A model generated the notes under the pieces. That model ran no database searches. It was given only the letters and a program-made list of their open reading frames with translations, and was not told where the DNA came from. This document shows positions 7,206 to 14,467 of a stretch of DNA of 37,518 bases, in pieces. Made by a program: the position numbers and the translations under genes. Position 1 is the first letter of the stretch. Every line of letters starts with the position of its first letter. Source of the DNA: a virus; the IMG/VR virus record IMGVR_UViG_3300029914_000067, positions 1 to 37,518 of that record; one strand, given 5' to 3'.

Positions 7206-8705
7206 ATGGCTCAGGGTCTCAGCCTTTCCGATGCGATCTCCGGCTATCAGGGCGGTCTGAAGGATCACGCCGCCGATGTGACAAAGCAGATCGGTGAGGC
7301 GAAGGATACCTACGAATCCAAAATTGCCACTGCCGATAAAGCAGAGGCGGCACTAGACCCCAATGCTCTAACCCCCCCGAAGATGGAGCCGCCGCCTAAT
7401 ACTCAAGGTACGACCCCGATGCACGAGTGGGGTTCTGCTGCGATGGCGATTGCGGCGCTTGGCGGTATGCTCACGCGGCGCCCGCTCATTAACTCTTTGA
7501 ACGCCGCTGCCGGGGTAATGAACGCTTATAAGCAGCAGGACGCCGCCGCCGCCCAGTCTGCCTATGACACATGGAAAGTTACGACAGCGAATGCGGTCAA
7601 GATGGCGCAGTTCAGCATTGATGCCTACAAGACCGCGCTCACAAAGATAGATTCCGACAAGAGGGCCGCACTGACGGACTTCACCACCACGGCGAAGGCG
7701 CTTGGTGATGAGAACGCTGCTTATGTGGCGGAACATTATGGTATTGATGCCGCGATCAAGTATACCGATGCGCTGCAAGCTCACGTTGATCGCATGGCCA
7801 AAACTGGCGAAGAGATGAGTCGGCAGAAGCCGAAACTTGACGCGCAGTTGGCGATGGTCAATGGGATTAAAAATCTTCAGGCGGCCAGGAAAACCGGAGA
7901 TCCGGCGAAAATTGCAGCGGCTACCCAAGTGGTAAAAGATGCGAACGAGCAATTGCAGGCGTTTAAGAGCGGTGCGGGCGGAGATGTCGGAAATTCATTA
8001 AGTGACGAAGACTTAAAATCTATGGCCGAACAATACTTGGCTGGCGACAAATCTGTGGTAACTAGTTTGGGATATGGAAGCGCGGGGGCAGCAAATCGCG
8101 CTCGTCTTCAGGATATAATTCGCAAGTCGGCCAAAGCACAGGGAATGAGTGGGGGCGATATTGCTGCTCACATGGCAGAGTTCCAGGGCATGACTGCCGG
8201 CGAGCGGACATTAAGCACGACGCAGGCGCGCATCGGGTTGGGCGCGGCGGAAATTCAGAAGCTTGAGCCCCAAGTACTGGAAGCGTCCAAACAGCTTGAG
8301 CGGACAAATTATCCGAGTTTCAATTCTCTAATCCAGGCCGGACAACACGAGACGGGTGATCCGGCATTGAAAAATCTTGCCGTGCGTTTGCAGGGACTGA
8401 AAAGCGCATTTTCGCAAGTCCTGACGCGCGGCGGCGTTCCGACCGACAGCGCCCGCGCCACCACTGACGAACTGTTTAATACAAAAGACCCAGTTCCTGT
8501 CATGAAGGCTGCGATGGACGCGATGAACGCAGAAACCGGCGCGATTGAACAGGCGCCAGTTGTAGTGCGTAAGCAGTTGCGCGAAAACATATCCAGCGAT
8601 AAGCCGGACAGTACGAGAGGCCCGGCGCCTGCGCATCTTCATGGCAAATCTATCTGGCCGGAAGGCGATCATTGGGTCTATGAGGACGGGTCGCCCGCAA
8701 AATAA
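7206..8705 (+). CDS. Helical internal virion/ejection-like protein
   Basis: 499 residues, starting at the ATG directly after the previous TAA. After a Pro-rich stretch (~55-70) and 'AAMAIAALGGMLTRRPLINSL' the protein is mostly charged, Ala- and Gln-rich helix likely to form coiled coils (for example around residues 110-270 and 335-450). It has no enzyme motif that I can see. It is the second of three large helical proteins in a row (5802-10237), the arrangement seen for podovirus internal core/ejection proteins. It ends with a TAATG overlap onto the third. Specific function is inferred. Confidence 0.65.
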   Translation: MAQGLSLSDAISGYQGGLKDHAADVTKQIGEAKDTYESKIATADKAEAALDPNALTPPKMEPPPNTQGTTPMHEWGSAAMAIAALGGMLTRRPLINSLNAAAGVMNAYKQQDAAAAQSAYDTWKVTTANAVKMAQFSIDAYKTALTKIDSDKRAALTDFTTTAKALGDENAAYVAEHYGIDAAIKYTDALQAHVDRMAKTGEEMSRQKPKLDAQLAMVNGIKNLQAARKTGDPAKIAAATQVVKDANEQLQAFKSGAGGDVGNSLSDEDLKSMAEQYLAGDKSVVTSLGYGSAGAANRARLQDIIRKSAKAQGMSGGDIAAHMAEFQGMTAGERTLSTTQARIGLGAAEIQKLEPQVLEASKQLERTNYPSFNSLIQAGQHETGDPALKNLAVRLQGLKSAFSQVLTRGGVPTDSARATTDELFNTKDPVPVMKAAMDAMNAETGAIEQAPVVVRKQLRENISSDKPDSTRGPAPAHLHGKSIWPEGDHWVYEDGSPAK

Positions 8706-10237
8706 TGGCTGACAAGCTGCCACCCTTGCCTCCGGGCGCATCTATGATGCCGCCGCTCCCGCAGGGGGCTGAAATGACTAGCGTCGCGGTGTCTCCTAAG
8801 CTCCCCGCCGAAGCGCCGGAGCCATCAGCCGTAGATCATCCGCTTTTATATGCCGAGCATGAGATAAGCGCGCCAGTGGAATCTGCATGGGATCAGTTGA
8901 AGACTGATTTCAAGGCTAGTATGCCCGATAAAACTAAATGGCAGCATGAGGGTATGTGGGACCAGATGAAGGATCAATTCCGCGCCAATGTTGCGGCTGG
9001 AAAGGTTCCCATCGATGCCTTCAATTTAGTTACAGCGCCGATTTCTGGCGCTGTTCATGGCGCGGTTATACAACCCGCCGCCAAGGGCATGACGTATGGG
9101 CTGAATGAAATTATTCCGGGCTATATGAATGAGCCAGCAGCAGAGAATTTAATCAGCTCATCTATGATGGCGCTCGGTCCAGAGGGCAAGGGCATCGGCG
9201 GTGCATTGGGCAAAGAGAGCCCTATGGCTACGGCATTGAAAACATCAAAGGCGGCGCCAAAAACTTTACCAACGCCTTCCGGGCCATATGCCGAAGCTGT
9301 CAAGCAGTTGCAGAGCGAGGGTGTTGACCTGACATTAGGCCAGACGCACGGTGGTGTTGTTAGGCGAGCGGAAGAAGCCCACAAGAGTAATCCCCTTACT
9401 GGAACGGCGATCCGAGAGGCCGAAAATAAGTCTATCCAGACATTCAACCGCGCAACTTACAATCGCGTTCTTGCTCCCATAGGCGAAAAATTCACAGGCG
9501 ATGAGATTGGCCGGGCTGGGGTAAAGCAGATCGGTGACAAGATTTCTGCGGCATATGACCGGATCAAACCAAAGCTAACATTAACGCCGGACGATCAGTT
9601 CCTCACTGATATGGCGGAAATTCGTAGCGGCGCGTCTGAAATGCCAGATACCCAGGAAAAGCAATTTGAGACGATATTAAACAACCGCCTCTTAAAGAGG
9701 GTTGGCCCAGATGGGAAAATAGATGGCAGCACTTTCAAGCAAGTTGAAAGTGAATTAACCCATCTTTCATCCGTCTATAAAAGCTCTGGCGACGCCGCTC
9801 ATCGAGAATTAGGCGGCGCGATTGGCGATGTTGTAACGGCGCTTAGGGAAAATTTGGAGCGCTCATCTGATCCGTCTGTGCGCGAGGAATTGAAGAAGAT
9901 TAATACATCATGGGCCATGCTGACGCGGCTGGAAGGCGCGGCCAGCAGGCGCGCGACGACTGGCGGCGTTTTCACGACTGGCGATCTTTTAGCTGCGGTT
10001 AAATCTGGTGACAGATCGGCGCGCAAGCGCACCTTCGCCCGCGGCGATGCATTGCTACAAGATTTTGCGGAAACTGCTCACACCGTTTTACCCAATCGCC
10101 TGCCTGACAGCGGCACGGCGGAGCGTGAACAGTGGAATAATCTCACCGGCATTATTCTTAGAGGCGCCGGGGTTGCAACGAATCCGCTTTATAAGCGCGC
10201 CGCAGAGGCAATGAAGAAGACCTATGCAGAGCCATAA
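8705..10237 (+). CDS. Ejection/internal virion-like protein with conserved C-terminal phage segment
   Basis: 510 residues. The N-terminus has a Pro-rich duplicated motif ('PPLPPGASMMPPLPQGAEM'). The middle is helical ('SAWDQLKTDFKASMPDKTKW', partly repeated as 'GMWDQMKDQFRANV'). The C-terminus (~430-490) has 'GGVFTTGDLLAAV', 'ARGDALLQDFAETA' and 'VLPNRLPDSGTAER', a pattern I know from large virion proteins of proteobacterial phages and prophages, where it follows the internal protein block. It is translationally coupled to the preceding gene and ends the run of structural genes, 46 bases before the sugar epimerase. A DNA-ejection role is inferred. No lysozyme or transglycosylase motif is visible. 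Confidence 0.65.
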   Translation: MADKLPPLPPGASMMPPLPQGAEMTSVAVSPKLPAEAPEPSAVDHPLLYAEHEISAPVESAWDQLKTDFKASMPDKTKWQHEGMWDQMKDQFRANVAAGKVPIDAFNLVTAPISGAVHGAVIQPAAKGMTYGLNEIIPGYMNEPAAENLISSSMMALGPEGKGIGGALGKESPMATALKTSKAAPKTLPTPSGPYAEAVKQLQSEGVDLTLGQTHGGVVRRAEEAHKSNPLTGTAIREAENKSIQTFNRATYNRVLAPIGEKFTGDEIGRAGVKQIGDKISAAYDRIKPKLTLTPDDQFLTDMAEIRSGASEMPDTQEKQFETILNNRLLKRVGPDGKIDGSTFKQVESELTHLSSVYKSSGDAAHRELGGAIGDVVTALRENLERSSDPSVREELKKINTSWAMLTRLEGAASRRATTGGVFTTGDLLAAVKSGDRSARKRTFARGDALLQDFAETAHTVLPNRLPDSGTAEREQWNNLTGIILRGAGVATNPLYKRAAEAMKKTYAEP

Positions 10238-10283
10238 ATATGTGGCAATGTTGCGATAATCGCAGCACTAGCCGGGGAACATC

Positions 10284-11312
10284 ATGAAAGTATTTATTAC
10301 CGGGATCGCCGGTTTTTTGGCCGGTCATTTAGCTGACGCTCTCACCGTTGCCGGGCATGAGATATACGGCTGTGATATTGTGCCTGTTGGCATGGCGGAA
10401 ATACTCTGGCTGCCAAGCGCGAGATATGGTGACATAGCTACGGCGGATTGTCGTGATTTTGCGATGATGTCCAGCCTGATGAAATCATCCCGGCCAGATG
10501 TGGTTGTTCACTGTGCCGCATTCCCTCACGAAGGGCTTTCAGTATTCTCGCCATCGACCATCACCGACAGCATCTATGGCGCATCGGGTTCAGTCTTTAG
10601 CGCCGCCATCGCCTCTGGCGTTCGCCGTATTGTGAATTGCAGCTCCATGAGCCGCTACGGTGCCATCCCTTCGCCTTTCCATGAGTCGGACGAACCCAAG
10701 CCAGTTGATCCTTATGGCATCGCCAAACTAGCGGCGGAGCGCACATTGGAATGTCTGTCAAAAATCCATGGCGTGGAGTATGTGACTGCCGTCCCTCACA
10801 ATATTTACGGACCGCGCCAGTGCCGATCGGACCCGTACCGGAACGTCATCGCCATAATGATGAACCGGATTTTGCAAGGTAAGTCGCCAATTATTTATGG
10901 TGGTGGCCAACAGCGGAGATGCTTCTCTTATATTGATGATGTCATTCCGTGCCTTGTGCAAATGGTGACATCGGACGATCCGGACATGCTAGGCCGCATT
11001 GTCAATATTGGACCCGACACAGGCGATGTGAACATTCTCCAATTGTGCCATATGGTCAGCAATGAGATGGGCGATAAGACATTGCCGCCGATTTTTTATG
11101 GTGGCAGGCCGGCAGAAGTGCAGCACGCCAATTGCAGCGGCGAACTTTCGCGCGGTCTATTCGGCTTCAAGCCGCAGACATCTTTAAAACAAGGCATTCA
11201 CTTGATGGCTGAGTGGATGCGGTCAGTTGGTCCGAAAGAGTTCAACTATCATCTTCCGCTAGAGATCGTTACCGACAAAACGCCAAAAACTTGGTCCCAA
11301 AAGGAGATGTGA
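10284..11312 (+). CDS. NAD-dependent nucleotide-sugar epimerase/dehydratase (extended SDR)
   Basis: 342 residues with the features of an extended short-chain dehydrogenase. The nucleotide-binding GIAGFLAG is at residues 7-14. 'VNCSSMSRYG' (~117-126) supplies the Ser of the active site. 'DPYGIAK' gives Tyr144 and Lys148 of the YxxxK pair. 'NIYGPRQ' and 'YIDDV' follow as in GalE-like enzymes. The family interconverts or dehydrates NDP-sugars in the cytoplasm; the exact sugar cannot be read from sequence. It is followed, with overlaps, by an HNH gene and a double glycosyltransferase-like gene, so it may supply a sugar donor for glycosylating virion, DNA or host surface. ATG 10284 has GGGGAA upstream. 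Confidence 0.85.
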   Translation: MKVFITGIAGFLAGHLADALTVAGHEIYGCDIVPVGMAEILWLPSARYGDIATADCRDFAMMSSLMKSSRPDVVVHCAAFPHEGLSVFSPSTITDSIYGASGSVFSAAIASGVRRIVNCSSMSRYGAIPSPFHESDEPKPVDPYGIAKLAAERTLECLSKIHGVEYVTAVPHNIYGPRQCRSDPYRNVIAIMMNRILQGKSPIIYGGGQQRRCFSYIDDVIPCLVQMVTSDDPDMLGRIVNIGPDTGDVNILQLCHMVSNEMGDKTLPPIFYGGRPAEVQHANCSGELSRGLFGFKPQTSLKQGIHLMAEWMRSVGPKEFNYHLPLEIVTDKTPKTWSQKEM

Positions 11313-11809
11313 TGAACTGGACGCTCCCAGCAAGATCATGCCTTGGTGGTCTAAGCGCTGAATTAATTGAAATTGCGCGACAACTCTTTGAAAAGCATGC
11401 ATGGGGTGATCCAAATAGTGGATGTTGGATTTGGTCCTTGACACTTGATAAACGCGGATACGGACAGATTTCTATTGGCAGCACAAAGGACGGAACGGCT
11501 AGAGTAGTTAAGCCGCATCGGCTCGCATGGGAATTATATCGCGGGCCGCTTCAAAATGGCGTTAACATCGATCATAGAGTTTGTCGAAATAAATGGTGCG
11601 TCAATCCGTGGCATTTAGCATTGTGTACAAAGCTTGAAAACGCCGAGCAGCCAGATGGCATGATTGGCATCAAGCGCGCCAAAACGCATTGTCCGCACGG
11701 TCATCCATACTCTGGTGACAATCTTTATGTTACTTCGCAGGGCTTCCGCCAATGCATCGCATGTGCGCGAATGCGCTATATCAAAAAGAAGGAAAAACTT
11801 TATGCTTAA
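11312..11809 (+). CDS. HNH endonuclease (HNH_3 type) with C-terminal zinc-finger-like tail
   Basis: 165 residues from ATG 11312, chosen because AAGGAG lies 5 bases upstream and it overlaps the previous stop (TGATG). Motifs in order: 'GCWIW' (38-42), 'YGQI' (50-53), 'HRLAWELYRG' (69-78), 'IDHRVCRNKWCVNPWHL' with the HNH residues Asp87-His88, Asn98 and His101, and a C-terminal 'CPHGHPYSGDNLYV...CIACARMR' Cys cluster. This is the common mobile phage HNH group that nicks or cuts DNA and often invades between genes. It sits between the epimerase and the glycosyltransferase-like gene and overlaps both by a few bases, so it has been integrated without breaking translation coupling. Confidence 0.85.
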   Translation: MNWTLPARSCLGGLSAELIEIARQLFEKHAWGDPNSGCWIWSLTLDKRGYGQISIGSTKDGTARVVKPHRLAWELYRGPLQNGVNIDHRVCRNKWCVNPWHLALCTKLENAEQPDGMIGIKRAKTHCPHGHPYSGDNLYVTSQGFRQCIACARMRYIKKKEKLYA

Positions 11810-13202
11810 TGGCCTTTGGTTCCTTCCCACTCGGCGTCGCTTGGCGCAGTTGCAAGCCCTTATGGATCAATGTGTTCTTACAGGTATGAGCACGCCAGGG
11901 CTAATTTTGGTTCATCGGGATGAACATCAGGAATTGGGGAGGCAATACAGCGCCCTAAATCTTCCGAATGGATGGCGCGTCGCAGTGACCGATTCCGAAG
12001 GAATGGCCGCAAAAGTTCAAGAGGCGTATTCCAATAATGCTTTGTTGGATTGGGTCGGCGTATTAACCGATGACATGTGGCCCATCACTCAAGACTGGGA
12101 CGTGCGGTTGCTTTCCGGCCTAGAGGGCTGGAACATTATTACTGGCAACGATATGGACCAAGCGCCCAAAAGAATGGAAAGCGCAACTGTTTGGTCCGGG
12201 GATCTTCTCAGATCGATAGGCTATATCGCACCGCCAGGATTGCAGCATCTTTTCTTTGATGATGTACAAGAATGCCTCAACATCGCCACCGGCTGTATGC
12301 GGTGGATGATGGACGTGAAGGTGGCCCACCGCCCCAAGACATATTCCAATCAGGCCGATGCTACCGCAGCGAAAGTCAAAAGTTTTCATAACGTGGACGA
12401 AGAGCGGTTTCGCGCATGGGTGCATGATGAATTTCCAAAGGCGTGCGAGGCGGTTCTTAAATGCGCCGAAGAGCATGGCGTTCGCGTAGACAGGCCCGAC
12501 CTGAAAGGCGTGTCGCTTTATCTCTCAACGCCATCGGGCGCTGGTGAGTTTGACCGTCGTTATGTCAAGTCTCTCATTCAAACCATAGAGATGGTGCGAT
12601 CTGCCGGTGGTGAAATCGACTGGGGCGAGATGCCGTATTGCGCGGATCTGTCCTATGCCCGCAACCGGATTTTGGGGGCGTTTCTGCGCTCACGCCACAC
12701 CCACATGCTGATGATTGACGATGATATGGGGTGGAGCCCGCACGATGTCTTGAGGCTGATCCAGACCGGGCTGGACTTTGTTGGCGGCGCCGGGCCGAAG
12801 AAGCTTTATCCGCTTCGCTTCTGCATTCACTCCCGAGACGATCAAGGGCGCGAAGTGCATGGAACTTTCCACGAGAACACCGGCACGCTTGAAGTGACCG
12901 GGATCGGCACCGGATTCCTGCTCGTGACCAAGGCGTGCGTCGAGCGCATGGTCGCCGCCTATCCGGAATTAATCTTTGATCCCGGCGAGGGGCAGACCGA
13001 ATATGCCCTTTTTGACCCGGTGATTGTGAACAAGACTCGGTATTCTGACGACTTCGCCTTTTGCTGGCGGTGGCGGAAAATCGGTGGCCAGGTGCATGTC
13101 CTCCCATCGGTCAAGCTGGCCCACATAGGGTCGCACTGCTTTGAGGGCTCGCTGCTGGATGCCATGCTGGCCGAGCCGGAAAGGGCTCAAGCGGCGGAAT
13201 AA
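11802..13202 (+). CDS. Protein with two glycosyltransferase-A-like domains
   Basis: 466 residues from ATG 11802, chosen because AGAAGGA lies about 8 bases upstream; it overlaps the HNH stop by 8 bases. The second half (~235-450) is a clear GT-A-like phage glycosyltransferase: 'LYLSTPSGAGEFDRRYVKSL', 'CADLSYARNRILGAFL', the metal/sugar-nucleotide motif 'MLMIDDDMGW' (Asp306-308), 'GIGTGFLLV' and a late His in 'VKLAHIGSH' (His441). The first half (~20-185) has its own 'WVGVLTDDMWP' (Asp90-91) and 'ATVWSGDLLRSIGY', suggesting a second, more divergent GT-A-like domain. Together with the epimerase it forms a probable glycan-modification unit. Donor and acceptor are unknown. The fusion could make a two-sugar or dual-acceptor enzyme. 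Confidence 0.75.
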   Translation: MLNGLWFLPTRRRLAQLQALMDQCVLTGMSTPGLILVHRDEHQELGRQYSALNLPNGWRVAVTDSEGMAAKVQEAYSNNALLDWVGVLTDDMWPITQDWDVRLLSGLEGWNIITGNDMDQAPKRMESATVWSGDLLRSIGYIAPPGLQHLFFDDVQECLNIATGCMRWMMDVKVAHRPKTYSNQADATAAKVKSFHNVDEERFRAWVHDEFPKACEAVLKCAEEHGVRVDRPDLKGVSLYLSTPSGAGEFDRRYVKSLIQTIEMVRSAGGEIDWGEMPYCADLSYARNRILGAFLRSRHTHMLMIDDDMGWSPHDVLRLIQTGLDFVGGAGPKKLYPLRFCIHSRDDQGREVHGTFHENTGTLEVTGIGTGFLLVTKACVERMVAAYPELIFDPGEGQTEYALFDPVIVNKTRYSDDFAFCWRWRKIGGQVHVLPSVKLAHIGSHCFEGSLLDAMLAEPERAQAAE

Positions 13203-13522
13203 TGGCAAAGGAAAGCAACCTCTTAGACGACATGGATGCGGCGGCGAAGCAATTGCTTAGTTCCGTGAACGGGACTACTATAACTACGGATGGCCCCGGT
13301 GCCGAACCGCAACCTATTGACATAAAAGGTAGGATTGCGGCTTTTGCAGCTGTGACCGACTATCTGGCGGTAAAGCACAAGATCCAACCTGCAGGGGCGA
13401 AGAAAAATGGCCTTGACGGATACCGCACCGCAATCAACGGTGGAGCGACTGGGCGTAGAGCCAATCGTCAGGGTGCCTCGGCTTCAGGCGGTGCCGCCGA
13501 TGCCGAAGACGGAGATGACTGA
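13202..13522 (+). CDS. Small hydrophilic protein, unknown
   Basis: 106 residues starting at an ATG overlapping the previous stop (TAATG). The N-terminal ~65 residues look like a normal folded or helical protein ('LLDDMDAAAKQLLSSV', 'GRIAAFAAVTDYLAVKHKI'). The last ~40 are Gly/Ala/Arg low complexity and overlap the next gene in another frame. A similar short protein often precedes membrane proteins in phage tail regions, but I cannot name a family. Confidence 0.55.
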   Translation: MAKESNLLDDMDAAAKQLLSSVNGTTITTDGPGAEPQPIDIKGRIAAFAAVTDYLAVKHKIQPAGAKKNGLDGYRTAINGGATGRRANRQGASASGGAADAEDGDD

Positions 13523-13769
13523 GCCCGACGATGGCGCGGCTCGCCTAGCCACCTATCAAGCGATCGCATCTGTCATTGCCGCCAGCGCCGCTGTGCTGGC
13601 CACCCGCGTCATTCTGCTTCTTGGCATGATCGGCGCCTTCGTCTTGGCGGTGATCGCCGCGGATGGGCGCTCGTGGATTACTGTGGCGGTCCTGATCGCC
13701 TATGCAGTTCTCGTGCTGATCCCACTTGTTCTGCTTGAGACGCGCACGAAGTGGCGGAGCGGCGGCTAA
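13407..13769 (+). CDS. Small membrane protein with two transmembrane segments
   Basis: 120 residues from ATG 13407. An in-frame ATG at 13515 gives 84 residues and would cut the overlap with the previous gene from 116 to 8 bases, so the start is uncertain. Two hydrophobic segments, roughly 'ILLLGMIGAFVLAVIAA' and 'ITVAVLIAYAVLVLIPLVLL', are joined by a short polar turn, ending in a basic tail. The topology fits a small holin-like or accessory membrane protein, but a better holin candidate lies at 24903-25286, so no lysis role is assigned. Confidence 0.55.
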   Translation: MALTDTAPQSTVERLGVEPIVRVPRLQAVPPMPKTEMTEPDDGAARLATYQAIASVIAASAAVLATRVILLLGMIGAFVLAVIAADGRSWITVAVLIAYAVLVLIPLVLLETRTKWRSGG

Positions 13770-13837
13770 TGCCTTGGTTGCGCGACATAGCGAAAACATG
13801 GCGAAGGTTTCGATGGATGCCACGCAAGCAACGGTGA
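13769..13837 (+). CDS. Possible 22-residue basic peptide
   Basis: A TAATG junction opens a 22-codon frame with start MPWLRDIAKTW and end RFRWMPRKQR, which is rich in Trp and Arg. It fills most of the gap before the next gene. Coupled starts are the rule in this genome, so translation is possible, but so short a frame could be chance. Confidence 0.3.
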   Translation: MPWLRDIAKTWRRFRWMPRKQR

Positions 13838-13843
13838 AATGAC

Positions 13844-14458
13844 ATGAGATTCCCAGGAATTAAGGGCCAGATTGGAACGCGCGATTTGACGTATCGTGCG
13901 GACGGGACAATCATATCAGGATCTGCGCCGCAGCTTATTCTTCCCGAATCGTGGCAGCGATCGTTTTTCCAATTCTGTAATATCTCAACCGTCTCAATGT
14001 ATCTTGAGTTTGGAAGCGCTCGCGCTCACGCCGTCCTAACGAATGGCGCCGTGACATCCATTGTCGTGGATAATGGTGGGTTTGGTTTTACCATTCCGCC
14101 CAAGGTGCATTTTTTAGGCGGCGGCAACGGCGGCAATACGGCCGTTATCGGAACGGGAGATCCTTTCGGCCCAGCACCTAACACCCCGGCAAAAGCTCAC
14201 GCCGTTTTGACAACTGGAGTTGTCACATCAATTGTGATCGATAATCCCGGCAGCGGCTACAAAGCGGTGCCGTATGCCCGCTTGGTAAACAACAATCTGG
14301 ATTTTATAGGATGCGCCGATCCTTCTGTTGGCGGCGGCTCTGGGCTTTTGCTTTATCCAGGCAATAGCGTGACCGAAAATGACCTCACTGTTCCGACCGA
14401 TCAAATCGCAGTGTTTTGCGGAACTTCAACTTCGCCATTTTTCTGCCGCTATATGTGA
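13844..14458 (+). CDS. GxGY-repeat protein, third copy of the repeat family
   Basis: 204 residues. After a ~55-residue N-terminal part ('QLILPESWQRSFFQFCNIST') there are two repeat units, 'VTSIVVDNGGFGFTIPP' and 'VTSIVIDNPGSGYKAVP', of the same type as in the proteins at 2-892 and 1736-4462. The C-terminus ('DQIAVFCGTSTSPFFCRYM') is typical of small phage capsid- or tail-associated proteins. It precedes the fibre gene by 9 bases. A decoration or fibre-attachment role is inferred from context. Confidence 0.65.
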   Translation: MRFPGIKGQIGTRDLTYRADGTIISGSAPQLILPESWQRSFFQFCNISTVSMYLEFGSARAHAVLTNGAVTSIVVDNGGFGFTIPPKVHFLGGGNGGNTAVIGTGDPFGPAPNTPAKAHAVLTTGVVTSIVIDNPGSGYKAVPYARLVNNNLDFIGCADPSVGGGSGLLLYPGNSVTENDLTVPTDQIAVFCGTSTSPFFCRYM

Positions 14459-14467
14459 GACGCAGAG

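Noticed and set aside
12574-13107. Minus-strand 177-codon frame opposite the glycosyltransferase
   Set aside because: Arg/Ser-rich low-complexity product typical of a shadow frame; the + strand has clear catalytic motifs here.
13407-13769. Second holin
   Set aside because: It has two membrane segments but lies 11 kb from the lysis cassette and matches no holin family that I recognise.
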